NCBI GenBank assembly: GCA_944384395.1
Contig: CALWTD010000032.1
Coordinates: 1 to 64,000 of the forward strand
Reading direction: 5' to 3'
DNA length: 64,000 nucleotides
Source: an uncultured Clostridia bacterium
Lineage (GTDB): Bacteria > Bacillota > Clostridia > Christensenellales > UBA1242
The translations under genes and the position numbers were made by a program. Each line of letters begins with the position of its first letter. Position 1 is the first letter of the stretch. Shown here piece after piece: positions 10,701 to 23,300 of this stretch. The notes beneath the pieces were generated by a model, which ran no database searches, was not told the DNA's origin, and saw only the letters and a list, made by a program, of their open reading frames with translations.

Positions 10701-13700
10701 TTTTTCTACATTTGTATATGCTTCGTTGTCTTTATAAACACCACTGTTTATTATAATTTTCTTTCCATTTCCGTCTAAACTTTTTATTTTTGCAGTAATT
10801 GGACTAAATGCATAAGGAAGTTCAATATCTGCCATAAGCCTATAATAATTCCCATCAATCATTCTTGTTAAATCTTCTGCTGAATATAATGGGAGTGGAG
10901 CATCTTCCAAACTGCTTTGCACTACACTAATATCAAAAGTTTTGATGTCAGATTGACTAATTTCTTCTGGTTTTTCTACTTCTTTTACAACTAAATAACC
11001 TTGCAAATAATACAATTCTAAATATATTCCAAAACTAAATAAATTGTCTCCAACTTTTAGTGGTGTATAAACATAACCATTTAATTTATATTCTTTTTGA
11101 ACTTCATCATTTGTTTCACTATTAAGCCATGAGTAAACATCACCTTTTTTATAATAGAAAGATGCGTTTTGTTTTATACTTTCTTTAAGTAGTGATACTG
11201 CACCTGTTGCACTTTGAGAATATTCAATATTAAGTTTATCAATTATTTTATCTCTAATATCAACAGCATTTCCAACACCAAGTAAAATTTCATTATCTGC
11301 AAACATATCATCAATATCAAAATCATCAAAAACATATTCAACAACTGTACATACAAAACTGTTTTTACTGCTTTCAATCATTTGTCCGTTTACTTGACGC
11401 TTGCCGTAATATGATATGAGAACATCGGCACCTTCTTGATTAATAATATAATTTATGTCTTGGGCTACTTGTAAATAGAATAAGTTGCCATCACGCTTAA
11501 CTGTTATATATGGAGATGATGATGTTATGTAAATTTCATCTGTATCGTATCCAACTGATTTTACATCTAGTGCATAGGACATACCCCTTGCGAGATAATA
11601 TTTGCCATTTGAATTTTCTTTTCCTACAATGCTAACTTCAATAGATTTATCAATGGCAATAGTTAATACTTTTTGCTCTTGACTATAAACAACTTCTCCA
11701 TTTTTATTATAGAAGTTTATGTTGAGTGTTACACTATCCCCTTCAATTACATTTGTATGTAATCTATAAAGTATTTGTAAATCTCCGCCTTGTATATCTT
11801 TTTTATAAACCCTTATTCCATTTGCTGTTGTATATCCATTTGTTGACACAACTGCTTGATTTGGTTGGTTGTTATATTGTTTTAAAAGACCAAATAACAC
11901 AACCTTTCCATTGTTTATATTTGAATTGTCGTTTGTAACTTCAATATATGAATAATCGGCATAATAAGGATTGACAACTATTCTTAATATGTTTGTTTTA
12001 CCTGCTGTAATTGTATTTGTTTCTTGCATAGTATAACTTGTGTTGTAAATTATACTTCCATCATCAAGTGTACCAAGTTCAATATTTTGGTTGTCTGCAA
12101 AAGTATAATTTTTAATAATTACACTATCCATCGGCTGACTTGAATATTTTACGCTCAGTGTTTTTGATACTCCTGAAATTGAACTAGAAAACACAAATTC
12201 ATATTCACCTAATTTAACTTCAGTTTCTGTGTTAAGTTCAAAAGTGTAATCAACATAGTATTTTCCATTATCAAATTTTGGCTCACTCACTATAACAGTT
12301 TTAAAATATTCACTAAATGCACTTTCATTCTCTGGACTATATTCAATAAATACGCCAGTTTCTATATATTTCATCAAAAGGTTTAACCTATCGTTTTCGT
12401 CATCTGTTAAATATTGAACTCTAACATTTATTACATCACTTGGAACAATTTCCATAATAGTTTTATCTAATCCAATATTATAAATTCCCTGTGTGTAATT
12501 CATGTTTAATTGCAAATTAGGATTGTTTTTACCATTTGCAACAAATATATTGCCATCTTGATTGTTAACCAAATAATATCTTGTTTCAACACCATTTGTT
12601 ACAACAGGAATATAAACATAGAAATCAAGAGGTAAATTTGTTGTTGAATTGTTTGTTCCGTTTCCTTGAAGCATAACTGTTCTGCCTGATTGTTTAACAG
12701 ACACATAACTTTCATCTGCTTCAATTTCTAAAAGCGCTTCTGTGTTCTCTATTGTATCAATTTTATAACCATTTATTGTTGTAACCTGACCAACGTATTT
12801 TGGATATAAGTTAAGTATATTTCTATTATTAACATTAAGTACATTTACAGATGTAATAGCACTATTAAGTCTATCAGAAGTTAAATACATTTCAAGACCA
12901 TAAATATAGTTTGTAACAATAACTTTTATTTCAACTTTATCTTTATAATTATTTGATGATGACAATGTTAAAATACTCATTCCTGTTGAATTTAATATTA
13001 GTTCGCCCGATGCAGAAATTGAAATAACAGAACTTGCACTAGAAGTAATACTTATTTCTAGATTTTTGTATTGTTCTAATAATAAATCATATGGAAGTTT
13101 TTGAGTGTTGAATTGTTTTAACAAACTTTGGTTGGTTATATCAACTGCTTTATAATACATTAAAATAACTGTATTTTGTGGATATTTAACTGTGTCAATA
13201 ATTTCACTGAAATTAATTACATTTAATGCTTTGTTAAATGTTTCACGCTTTGTAATACCATCGGCAGAAATTTTAATCACATCACCATAATAATTTGTTA
13301 AATTTTCATTTTCGCCATCAGTTATTATGTTTCTATTTACATAGGTTTGACAAATGTTTTTTCCATCGTCTTTAACAGCACTTGTACCTAGAAAATACAA
13401 ATGTGCACAATCTTTACCATCATCACCTTTGTTGCTTATAATAAGTGAAACATCTGTTCCTGTTTTTCCTTCATCAATGGCTTCAACAATATTTTCCGTA
13501 ATATTTACATTTTCACCAGCATCTTGTGAAACAAGTCCAACAAGTCCAGCGACATAATTTTTGCCTCTAACAAAAACTTTTGTAGTATTGTTTAAAATTT
13601 TACCCTTATTTAACGAGCCGATTATTCCTGCAACATGTGAAAAGTTGTTTGCTTCAACAATGCCCTTTGCAAGAACATTTATAATGTTTCCACCATCGTT

Positions 13701-16700
13701 ATATCCTGCAACGCCACCAATATACGAATTATTGATTGCACCACTTACAAGTATATCAACAACATTTGATGTTCCATACAAGTTGTATTTTATATAATCG
13801 TTGTTGTTTCTAAAACCTACCAGTCCATTATTATTTCCAACAATACCACCTAAATATAATGTTTCATCATTTGTTTTATTTACAAAAACATTAAATTCAT
13901 CATACATTTGCACCATAATTGTTGAGTTTGGCACTATTGTTTCATAATTTGGATTTATTGTTCCAGAATTTGTTGTTTCGTAATCATTAAAGAGAGTGTT
14001 TTCGCCAATGCTCTTTTCATTATCAATATTTTCAACAATATCTCCTGCCTCTTTTTCTATTATATCAGTTAATATACTTCCATTATTTTTGCCACAAAGT
14101 CCACCAATAAACAAATTGTTTGTTCCATTTGAACTAATGCTACTCTTTAATAGATTAACGTTAACATTTTTTATAAGGCCATTATTTACACCACAAACAG
14201 CGCCAATATATGAATTGTTTGATGTAGTTTCCGTGATGTCAATTTTTCCAGATATTGTTAAATTCGTTAAATATCCTGTTGAAGAAATGTTTGTAAATAA
14301 GCCATAATAATCAACACCTCTAATTGTTGTAGGATTTTTTATTACAAAATTTACAATTCCACCTACATTTTCACGAGTTATTTTATTGTTTACAATATTT
14401 GTAACATAACCCTTTATTCCACCAGTCAATTCTCCAAGTGGTGCAATTTCTTCGCCCTGTGCGTCAATTATTGTATCTATAATATAATGTTTTGTTAAAT
14501 CAATGTTTTTAAATTCTTCCCATGTTCTTATGTGTAAAGGATTTTCAATTGTCCCCTCACCAATGTAAACATCAAGATTAAGTGAAGACTCATAAAGCGT
14601 GCCATCTCCTGATGATTCTCCACTATATTTTGAACTTGGAACAATATGAAGTGTTCCCTGTCCACCACCACGACCAGCATATGATAGTTTTATATAAGAA
14701 GAATCGTATTCAAGTTGAACAATTGATTGCGAAGTACCATCTTTTGGTTCAAACCACACAACATAATTTTTGTTTGTCGCATCACTTGGAACAATATATG
14801 GATACAATGTTATTTCATTATAGACTGCATCTAAATAAATTTGTTCAACATAGTTGTTTAGCCAAATATTGTTTACTTGCACATATGATTGTATGTCAAT
14901 TTGTATAGAAGCAGAAACTGCTTTTCCATACTCCATAATTTCTGCTGTTATTCTAATATAACCACTAGAATTTGAACTTCTGCAAACAAATCTCATTTCG
15001 TTTGCATAAAAATATCCAATTTGCGAACCAGATTCACTGAGTTCATAAACTCCATCATCAATTAAAATTGATGTTGTTGAAAAACTCCATGTTATGTCAC
15101 TTAGTCTTGCATCGTCGTCTTCGGGCTCGTTGTTGTCTATAAGTAATTTTATGTTGACTTCTGACATAAGTTGATCCACTTCTCCAATGTTACCAACATA
15201 AACTTCTGTTTTACTTGTGTAAGATTGATTATTTTGTCCAGCGTTTGCACCAACAACACTGAATGAAGATATAGGCTGAAAACATTTGATATCAAATGAA
15301 TATTCGGTGTTGTTTTGAAACATAATATCGTCCACAATTTTAAATTGGTCAACTTTTTTTAAGCTTAATTCAACAATAATTTTATATGTTTGATTATCAA
15401 TCTTTTTTGCCTTAACCTTGTTGTTTTCAATGCTTATTGAATCGGGATTTGAACTTCTATATGTCAATGAATACATATCTTTATCAATATTTTTTGGTAC
15501 TATGTTTGTTATAATTTCAAACTCACCAAGTCCTCTTAAAACAACTGAACTTAGTGTTGAATTGTCTCTAATGTTTTTATATGTTACTTCTGCAACATTA
15601 TCTGTGTTGTTTGGAGCAACATAAAGCCAAAAATCATCTATTTCAAATTCTTCTTTAACAATAATTGTCAGTCTTGTAGAAATTCCACTCGACAAAATTA
15701 GTGTATAAGTTGCTTGACCTTGTTTTAAAGGTCTTATATCAATAGAAGCCAAATTATCTTGTGTTTGTGAAACTTCAACATAACCCGAACTTAAATAATC
15801 GGCAACTGCAATTATTTTTCCAACATATGCTCCATCTTCTTTGACAACAAATCCATCAAACGTAACAACGTCATCATTTGTGCTAACATAAATTGTTGAA
15901 TTTATATATTCTTCACTAACATAAAAATCTGTTGCACTTCTTCTTATAATTACTGGAATTTCATTGTATATAGGAGTTTCTAAATATTCCGAATTACATA
16001 CAAATCTGATGTAAACATTTTCGCCATATAAATCACTTGGCAAAACCTTTCTTCCATAATATTCAATTTCTGCAGATAAGTCATTTATAATTTGATTATC
16101 TATAATTTCAATACCTTTATATTTAACGCACAAATATTCTTTAATTTCATCATAGGATATTTTTGTTAAAATACCGGTAATTATATTTTCAACATAAAAC
16201 TCTATTGTTACATTAGAATATGTCGCCTTGCTTGGATTTATTGAGATTTTTGCTCTCTTTACACTTGATTCTAAATTATTGTCAAATAAATCAACTTGTT
16301 CTACTGTGGTTTGTCCATTTATTTTTACAGACTCAGGAATATACACAAATTTTATTTTGTATTCAATATCTCTATAATACTGTCTGTAACTTGCATCATA
16401 AACTCTTATAATAAGTGTATCTTCAACAATTTCTTCATTTTGATTTATTATGTCAATGCTATATTTGTTTTCTAACTCCCATTTTGAACTTGTAAATAAT
16501 TCGTTTGTTGACTTTGAAATAAACTCAAAATCATAATTCTTAGTTTCATCATAAGACATAATATATGTTTTTTTAAAGTCAACATCATCATTTGAAATAA
16601 TTTCAATATAACTGTTTTCATCTTTCTCAAGTGGCAAGACAATTTCATTATTATAACTAATTGAAATTGCTTCGATGTCAATTTCATCTAAAACATGCAA

Positions 16701-17303
16701 TTCAAAATTTCTATTTAAACTGCTGTTATGTTTGCTTGTTGCAGTAACTATTACAACATTAGGAGCATCAAAACTTGCACTATAGCTGTCATTTTCTAAA
16801 ACTATTGAGTTTACGCTAAACGTAAGGTCTTTTTGTAGTGTTGTTTGTGGATAAAAATTAAACATATCACTTGAAAATGTTATACTTTGACCACGAACCA
16901 CATACAAATCAACATCATCTTTTAAAGAAAAATTTGTTACAGGTTCATACACATTAACAGGTATAACACATTTTTTATTTCCTTCTAAAAGAGTTATTGT
17001 AAGTGTTGTTGTTCCAGTCATTAACGCTTTAACTTTTATTCGATATGTGCCATCGCCTAAATTTACTATATTATTTTCATCAACTTTTGCAATACTTTTG
17101 TCAAAATCAAAGTTAAAATTTACTTCAGTGTCAAAATAATTATCAATTTTAATATCAAACTCTTTTTCTTCGTTTAAAGTTAAATCAATGCTTGTGCTAG
17201 AAAACGAGAGAGAAAATTTACTAAAATTTTCACCACACGCCGTCAAAGTTATGGCACAAAGTGTCAATATAAAAATGTTTATAATCATTAAAAATTTTTT
17301 CAT
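7773..17303 (-). CDS. Giant surface lipoprotein with Ig-like and GLUG/beta-helix modules
   Basis: About 3176 residues. The signal peptide ends in a lipobox (LTAC, cleavage before Cys), so the protein should be lipid-anchored outside the membrane; there is no LPXTG motif. The N-terminal ~900 residues look like tandem Ig-like (BIG-type) beta domains. Beta-helix modules begin near residues 920, 2140 and 2615. Each opens with an xxSAEDL/WEEF-type motif, usually a DGNG motif, and then GLUG-like repeats such as GGLVVLNNGTI and AGLVAVNNGFI. Ig-like spacers separate them. I chose the ATG at 17303 because GGAGAG lies 5 nt upstream; the upstream in-frame ATG (17315) overlaps that ribosome site. It lies downstream of a larger paralogue, probably in one operon. 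Adhesion or matrix function is inferred from the family. Confidence 0.85.
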   Translation of the reverse strand: MKKFLMIINIFILTLCAITLTACGENFSKFSLSFSSTSIDLTLNEEKEFDIKIDNYFDTEVNFNFDFDKSIAKVDENNIVNLGDGTYRIKVKALMTGTTTLTITLLEGNKKCVIPVNVYEPVTNFSLKDDVDLYVVRGQSITFSSDMFNFYPQTTLQKDLTFSVNSIVLENDSYSASFDAPNVVIVTATSKHNSSLNRNFELHVLDEIDIEAISISYNNEIVLPLEKDENSYIEIISNDDVDFKKTYIMSYDETKNYDFEFISKSTNELFTSSKWELENKYSIDIINQNEEIVEDTLIIRVYDASYRQYYRDIEYKIKFVYIPESVKINGQTTVEQVDLFDNNLESSVKRAKISINPSKATYSNVTIEFYVENIITGILTKISYDEIKEYLCVKYKGIEIIDNQIINDLSAEIEYYGRKVLPSDLYGENVYIRFVCNSEYLETPIYNEIPVIIRRSATDFYVSEEYINSTIYVSTNDDVVTFDGFVVKEDGAYVGKIIAVADYLSSGYVEVSQTQDNLASIDIRPLKQGQATYTLILSSGISTRLTIIVKEEFEIDDFWLYVAPNNTDNVAEVTYKNIRDNSTLSSVVLRGLGEFEIITNIVPKNIDKDMYSLTYRSSNPDSISIENNKVKAKKIDNQTYKIIVELSLKKVDQFKIVDDIMFQNNTEYSFDIKCFQPISSFSVVGANAGQNNQSYTSKTEVYVGNIGEVDQLMSEVNIKLLIDNNEPEDDDARLSDITWSFSTTSILIDDGVYELSESGSQIGYFYANEMRFVCRSSNSSGYIRITAEIMEYGKAVSASIQIDIQSYVQVNNIWLNNYVEQIYLDAVYNEITLYPYIVPSDATNKNYVVWFEPKDGTSQSIVQLEYDSSYIKLSYAGRGGGQGTLHIVPSSKYSGESSGDGTLYESSLNLDVYIGEGTIENPLHIRTWEEFKNIDLTKHYIIDTIIDAQGEEIAPLGELTGGIKGYVTNIVNNKITRENVGGIVNFVIKNPTTIRGVDYYGLFTNISSTGYLTNLTISGKIDITETTSNNSYIGAVCGVNNGLIKNVNVNLLKSSISSNGTNNLFIGGLCGKNNGSILTDIIEKEAGDIVENIDNEKSIGENTLFNDYETTNSGTINPNYETIVPNSTIMVQMYDEFNVFVNKTNDETLYLGGIVGNNNGLVGFRNNNDYIKYNLYGTSNVVDILVSGAINNSYIGGVAGYNDGGNIINVLAKGIVEANNFSHVAGIIGSLNKGKILNNTTKVFVRGKNYVAGLVGLVSQDAGENVNITENIVEAIDEGKTGTDVSLIISNKGDDGKDCAHLYFLGTSAVKDDGKNICQTYVNRNIITDGENENLTNYYGDVIKISADGITKRETFNKALNVINFSEIIDTVKYPQNTVILMYYKAVDITNQSLLKQFNTQKLPYDLLLEQYKNLEISITSSASSVISISASGELILNSTGMSILTLSSSNNYKDKVEIKVIVTNYIYGLEMYLTSDRLNSAITSVNVLNVNNRNILNLYPKYVGQVTTINGYKIDTIENTEALLEIEADESYVSVKQSGRTVMLQGNGTNNSTTNLPLDFYVYIPVVTNGVETRYYLVNNQDGNIFVANGKNNPNLQLNMNYTQGIYNIGLDKTIMEIVPSDVINVRVQYLTDDENDRLNLLMKYIETGVFIEYSPENESAFSEYFKTVIVSEPKFDNGKYYVDYTFELNTETEVKLGEYEFVFSSSISGVSKTLSVKYSSQPMDSVIIKNYTFADNQNIELGTLDDGSIIYNTSYTMQETNTITAGKTNILRIVVNPYYADYSYIEVTNDNSNINNGKVVLFGLLKQYNNQPNQAVVSTNGYTTANGIRVYKKDIQGGDLQILYRLHTNVIEGDSVTLNINFYNKNGEVVYSQEQKVLTIAIDKSIEVSIVGKENSNGKYYLARGMSYALDVKSVGYDTDEIYITSSSPYITVKRDGNLFYLQVAQDINYIINQEGADVLISYYGKRQVNGQMIESSKNSFVCTVVEYVFDDFDIDDMFADNEILLGVGNAVDIRDKIIDKLNIEYSQSATGAVSLLKESIKQNASFYYKKGDVYSWLNSETNDEVQKEYKLNGYVYTPLKVGDNLFSFGIYLELYYLQGYLVVKEVEKPEEISQSDIKTFDISVVQSSLEDAPLPLYSAEDLTRMIDGNYYRLMADIELPYAFSPITAKIKSLDGNGKKIIINSGVYKDNEAYTNVEKYGIFETIDSDTVISNLTIEISGFGTTMFSFDNSLSTNSFNFGLLAGENNGVITNCFVTMSNSTSSLIVANNSSVSNTNTSYIAGLVAVNNGFITNSRVNLKIESSGANLSGLVAVNNGHIASSYVKDSLIKNSSSNANNSTGGLVVLNNGTIITSFIEGSYNEGIIKIYAENTTNIVSASSIAGAFVYQNSGTIEDCYANIPVVASSRNSGFVFANNGTIKRCYTTSKLGDGDYENYPFIVSQGENSSVESCYYLSDDLFNVNVNQSNKNIDGLRPTSLSEFVTRHKVENNVVQEEELFTEFVVNKNEEINSGVWFFAQTDNAHEFNVGDTISTMDHQKYIQNTSYVTYAQYSYKGTAQQFVANRLQLVSANTLAYSEKELISSYDEETNIYTYNYFTSSVYAEEGSKYNPIIIYSASQFENHILNNSLKNVNTLNYRFVKDINYADENLVVSSLYKTTFAGYIEGNGMEISGFSINTNESLLSSGYFAQIGNGVGYATVQNLIFSPKYINLPNAYNVGTVAGTVNKSYIYNINVDAYKLNSQGMVILGRNIVGGIFGRTTSSFDINGLYSSISVNAYYTNLSADYSSDGVQEKILYEEMGTNTDTVSYAGSIVGYVAGTGTIKNPKITNDVASIGMICGFMFGGIGINATVENINLVTSYGQQNFIRASAYAGLIVGDLKGTLKDVLVEKPQNQEKLYDLFRLEPKVPLAVGGVSGIVRGGTIENVNIYEDITFENTKSLLPNAVGGLCGKVLQTVTINNFNYYGQNIVGRSVVGGVIGELKLDANKNVNVNLTNINIGVDNKTTIKMQKPASDEDTIEMYIGGVVGKIASDYANNEDMSKTITLDQISLNAIIETDIKVYGSILTGDIISTSFYLSVGYLFGGYDGNGINGNVNFDAWEFNISEPTVNVETKINVQNIRNGNNSNGIPKEFQISFGYIIGFESSLNENNTITVVINSKSFNVNGYEVNWTTND

Positions 17304-17378
17304 TTTTCTCTCCATTTCTTTTGCTTATTAAATTTTGCTAATTATTATCATTTGTTGTAGTACTTTCGCCAATGTCAT

Positions 17379-20300
17379 TTAAGCCTTGATTACAATACCA
17401 GTAATTGCATCAACTTTTGTGTCGCCTATCTTGATAAACGTTCTTTGTAATTGTTTTTTCTCCGTTGCATCTATACCATATAAACTTTCTGTTACAACTA
17501 AGTATTCAGTATCCTCATTTTCAACTTTAAAATGCAATGTTTCTGCAAATAAATTGAACTGATAAATTATTGCTTGTTGCGTTGTGTCAGCGTAATTTAT
17601 TGTATCTGCTATTGTGCATTTATTATTTTCAACAGTTACATTTCTAGTTACATTATCGATAGTTCCATTATTTACATCAATTATCTCTTCTGCATTGGTT
17701 AATGAAATTTGGTTTTTAATTAATACATATTCATCAACAGATATAACTTCACCTTGGTCATTTGTATATGTTGCATTGTTATAAACTAATAGCACATTTT
17801 GAGTTATACCAAAACTGGAATATGCAACATCATCAATAACTTTTGTTCCAATTTCACCCGATATAATATAACCATCTCTTAAAGTAAAGTACTGAGTTTG
17901 CGTTCCATCTTCACTTGTAGTTTTAATTGCATAATCATCACCAAATGGAATTAAATCTAATTCTGCAACTTTGTAATCAATATTTAAAACTGTATTATAC
18001 TGGTCAATAAACATTATTGTATAAGCATTGTTATCATTTGCAAAATCATATCTATAATAATTTACTGAAACACCATCAAATGATGATATTAATTCCAATT
18101 GTTGTTCATTTAAATCATATTTATAAATTGTATTGTTTTTGTAAACATAATTTAGTTTTGATTCCATATCATTATCAAAAGTAATTTGTATTGTGTCAAA
18201 TAAATGCAATTCATTATTTGTTGGTGCATAAACAGGTACTATATTTAATGAATTAATTCCATAACTATAATAATCTTTCATAAAATTGCTTACAGACTGT
18301 TTATTTATAACACATTCATAAACTCCATCTTTATTAACATACAAACTTTGAAGTGAATTTTCATTTATTTTATTTGATGCCATCTCAACATCTTCATCTT
18401 GAACAGCATTTTGATTGTAAATATATAACAGTGTATTTTTTTGTCTATCTTCATAAGCATAAATTGTATAAGTTAAATCTGTTGATAAGTTTACTAAACT
18501 CTTTTCGTTGCCGTTTTCATTTATTGCCAAGAAGATGTTTGTACTTTCATTAACTTCGTTTTGCAAAGCAAGTGTAAAGAATGTATCAGTAATCTTTCCA
18601 GTTAAACTTGTTGCCAAAATGTTTTTATATTCGTTGTTTTCAATTTCATATTTTATTGTTTTATCTAAATATGTAATATACAAAACTTTCTTTGTTGCAC
18701 TCTCGTGAACTTCTTCAATGCTATATTTCGTCTCTCCAAAACCAGCAACATAATCAATTTCTTGAACAATAAATTCATTATTTACAAATTTAATAACATA
18801 AGTCAAATTATCTTTGCTAATAGTAAGTGTTCCATCTTGATTATCTATAAAACTAAACTCTCCTTGTAAAGTTATAAACGATGTTTTATTGTTATTATTT
18901 GAATCTTTAAACCTAAACATAGTTGTGTTTGTAGTACTACTGTAATTATATTCAACTTTGAATGCTGTTTGGGAATTGTTTGTTATAGGAGTTATAGTTG
19001 TACTCAAAGGATTACCATTAAAGTCAAAACTATCACATTCACCTTTTGTAAAGTTTGGTGCTATTCCGTCTAGTTTATACCTATTTACAACCTGTTGTTC
19101 ATAGTCAAATTCATAATAATAAAAACCATTATGTAAATCATCATCATTTAATTTATTGTCAATAACAAAACCTTTATCTGATGTAATCTCAATACCGTCA
19201 ACTTTTACATCACTTAACACTTCTAAACTTTTACCCAAATTATCAATTGAAATTTTTGATTTATAATTAGGAGTTTGTTCGTCTGGAGTTTGTTCGTCTT
19301 TTGTTTCATTTTGTTCTAGGTTAAATGAAATACTAATACTATTTAAAGATTTTACTGAAATATTTGATATTTTTATTGTATTTTCAATTATTGTTTCTTG
19401 CTTTGTTTCTTTAATTTTGTAAACATCTTCATTTTTTGTAATTAAGTAATCAATTTGTGTATTTGTTTTATTAAACTTAAATTCAAAATCAGATACATCT
19501 AATGACGAACTAGAACTAAATTGTAAGTCGTGTAACGATAATAGATGATTTTCATATTTTTCAATAATAATATCGTTTCCATAAGGGAAGAACAATTTGT
19601 TTCTATTGGTTTGAGAATCTACTTCAATGCTATTTTCTTGCAATGTATAAGATACATATCCTAAATAAGCAATTTGTAAATTTTTATCTACAACAAACAC
19701 ATAATCTTTATACCAACTATCTTCAACATTTTCTTTTGTTGAAATAATAAATGTCTTATAAGTTTTATTACTATCACCATCTATACTAATTTGTGGACCT
19801 GTTGTTATATACATTTGTGGTTTTAAACCTGAATCGTCAGTATGTTTAATATCGTCTCTAATTTTTAATTTATGAGAATTATATAAATCAACATTAAATG
19901 TATAAGTGTAATCATTTTTAGCCAAATCTGCCACATCTTTAACATTTCCGTTTATATCATAATTAACAGATGTAGAACCCCAATTACCATTATTAGATGT
20001 ATAGATATCTTTGTAAATTATTAAAGTTTCTGATTTTTCTTGAACTGTTTCACTTCCTTGACCATTTTCAATGGATCCACTTTGATTGCCTTCATCTAAA
20101 CTTGCATCACCAGAATTTTTACTTGTTGTTTCGGTTTGATTTAATTTTAATTTTATAGTGTTATTTTCTTGAACCACTTGCAAATTTACAAAAGTTGTGG
20201 TTATTGATGTTGAATTAAAATATCCATTCTCTATGCTTCTACTTTCATTTACAACATTTATGTTTAAAGTTGCAATATTATTTTTGACACTATATTTTGA

Positions 20301-23300
20301 ATTGATTGAATTATCATATGTGGTTATTGCATTTTGTTTGCTTACTGAAATATAGTTCATTTGCTTAATGTTACCATCATCATCAGTTGTATAACCATTT
20401 TGTTTTAAGAATTGTGCACTCGCATCAAATGTTGGCAAGAAATCAGTTTTTCTGTCAGTCATTTTGTAAACATTCGATGGGCTTTGATATGGATTTACTG
20501 TTACAATATATTCATTTGCAACAATAAATTCAAAGTTATAATTATCAACAATATTATAATCGCCTTGATTATACATAGAACCAACAATTCTTAACCTATA
20601 AACTCTATCAACAATAGCGTAAATAGCGTCAATGTCATTTTCTGGTTCGCTTCCATCAATTAAAATATTGTCTTTTTTAATAGTTTGAATTTCAGTTACA
20701 ACAACATAATAATCCTTTTTGTAGTTATGCAGTGTATATTGTTCACCATTTATAAATGCATTTCCTTCAGTTTTATCAATTTCCGTTGCATACTCAAAGG
20801 TTTCAACTTTTATAACTTTTTTAGCATCGCCCAAATTACCTTCTTTTGCATATACACTTTGCTTTATTCCATTATCAGTTATTTTATTATTTTCATCATG
20901 AGCTGGAAGGTCATTATAATTTGGTTTACTTACAGCAAGTGCCGAAGCATAAACTTTAATTGTTTCATTGTTTTGTATATTACTTGTCGTTTGACTAAAT
21001 TCGTTTCTATTTCCAACAAAGTAATCTGCACAGGCAATTTCACTATATTCTGTTGCGTTTAAGCCCGACATAATAAAGGTTTTTTGTTCGTACCCTATAT
21101 AATCAGAACGTCCAACATTTATATTTTTAAATGTTTCATTTGTGATTATTTGACTAAAATACGTATCATTACCATGAAGATATCCAATTATACCTGCTGA
21201 ATAAGATTTTACTCCCTTAACCGACGCTTTGGCAGAAATTTCTTTAAGGCTTATATTTATTGTATCAAGCGAAAGTGCATTTTCTTCATTAGTTTGTTCA
21301 ACAATACCAAAAACACCACCACTAATAACACTAGATTGATTATTTATTTCATTTATTATATTTCCAAAAATGTCAATATTTTGTAATGTTATTTGTGAGT
21401 CTTTTGATTTTCCAATAACACCGCCCACAACTTTATTAGAAGAAGAGGAACTAATGTTTATTGTTTCATTAACACCTATAATATTTACAATTGAATTTTC
21501 GCTTAACCCAATTAGTCCACCAACAGCCTGTTCATTATCTGAACCTATATTTTTTAATGTTATATCACAACCTAAATCTTTTACTTGTTCAATTTCAATA
21601 TTTGCATTATTTGTCTTGCCAATAAGTGCACCGATATTATTTGATGATGTGCTATAAACCGAATCTTTGTTTTGTACGTCTATATAGTCTTTAAATTTAT
21701 AATCTACATTGACATTTTTAATTATAATATTAGGATTTTTGCTGATTGAAGAAATTTGTTCTCCACTATCACTAGATATAATTTCATTAGAAACAACAGT
21801 TCCGACAATACCACCGATATCATACTGATTGTTTGATTTAACTACTATATTATTATTGTTGCTATACAAAATATTTAAATTTTTAATATCTAGGTACTTT
21901 ACATAACCAAATAATCCACTTGTGCTACCATCTTTTTTTGTTGATGTAATAACATTGTTTAAAGTATAGTATCCACTTTCGCCATAGTTAACTCCTTCAA
22001 CATCCCCGTTAAATGGATAATTTTTTGTTCCAAGTGGTAAGACGTTGTCTAGTGATATGTTTGTTCTTCCATTGTTTGAAACAAATTTTATTGTGTATGA
22101 TGGTTCATCACTATTTTTTATAATTTCATATAAAACTTCTAAATCTTTGTTATAAGAAATATTTGTTGTATATTCATTCCAAAATTCATTTAATCTTGAA
22201 GAATCTTCTTCAGGTAAATCATTTATTAAAACTTCAAGCATTCTATAGTCTTCAATGTTTGAAACTTTTATTGTTGCTTCATTTTCGTCTTGGGATATTT
22301 CTATGTTATTTGTAAACATTGTGCTTAAATCAGTTTTTTTCACTTCAACAGAGTCTCTTGGTACCCATGTACCATCTGCACATTGCTCCCAACCTTTACC
22401 TTTTAAGACGTCAATATCTTCATCTTCAATTTTTGTATTTTGTGTTATGTTGTTATAAGTGGCATCATCTAAACTATACACTAAACCATACTTATTAAAT
22501 ACATTACCTTGTCCGTTAACACTACTATTGTCATTTGCACCATAATATGTTGTTGTTTTAGTAACGCCTTCTACTTCTTTACTTATCTTAATTTCTTCAA
22601 GTGCTTGACCAGCCGTTGAATAAACTTTACCGTTTGTGTCATTCGCAGAAGCCCCTTTCGCAGAAGTTCCTATTGAATCAAAGTAAACTTGTTTAATATA
22701 AAGCAATCCATCTTCTGTGTAATAATAATCTTTTTCTCCACTTGAATATTTTTGAATGTCCATCCAAATGCCGTTTTTAACATTGTTTTTAACAATATCA
22801 AATCCTTCACCACCTAAACTATATGTAGGATATCCTGCTGGGAACATAAATGGTTTATAATCGCCATAATACCACACTCTCTCCCATGCAATAGGTGCTA
22901 TTGCATAAATTTTTGCAAAATAATCATCAGTGTTTTTATAATCATAACCATTACCACTAAAATAATATAAATTCACGTCTATTCTAGGTGCATTTAAAGC
23001 AATTAACAATAAAACATAACCAGGTAAAGGAGTTAAAATAATAGATTTGTGAGCAGTAAATGCAAGAAAATCATATAACAATACCATCCAACTGTTCACA
23101 TCATAATACGAATACAAGTTTCTAGATTCCATTCCACCTTGAATGTTATCGCAATAGTTTACAACAGTATTTAAACTATCATAATCATTCGCAATTCCCG
23201 CTACATGTGCTTTTTGAGTTACAGTTCTATAAATTGCTTTTTTATATCTATCAAATCCAAGCCCACTTTCTGAATAAATGTTTCGTACACTACTATGAAA

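Noticed and set aside
10342..10737. 131-codon plus-strand ORF opposite the giant lipoprotein gene
   Set aside because: It mirrors the reading frame of the giant gene's repetitive coding sequence, has no ribosome site, and translates to low-quality Pro/Phe-rich sequence.
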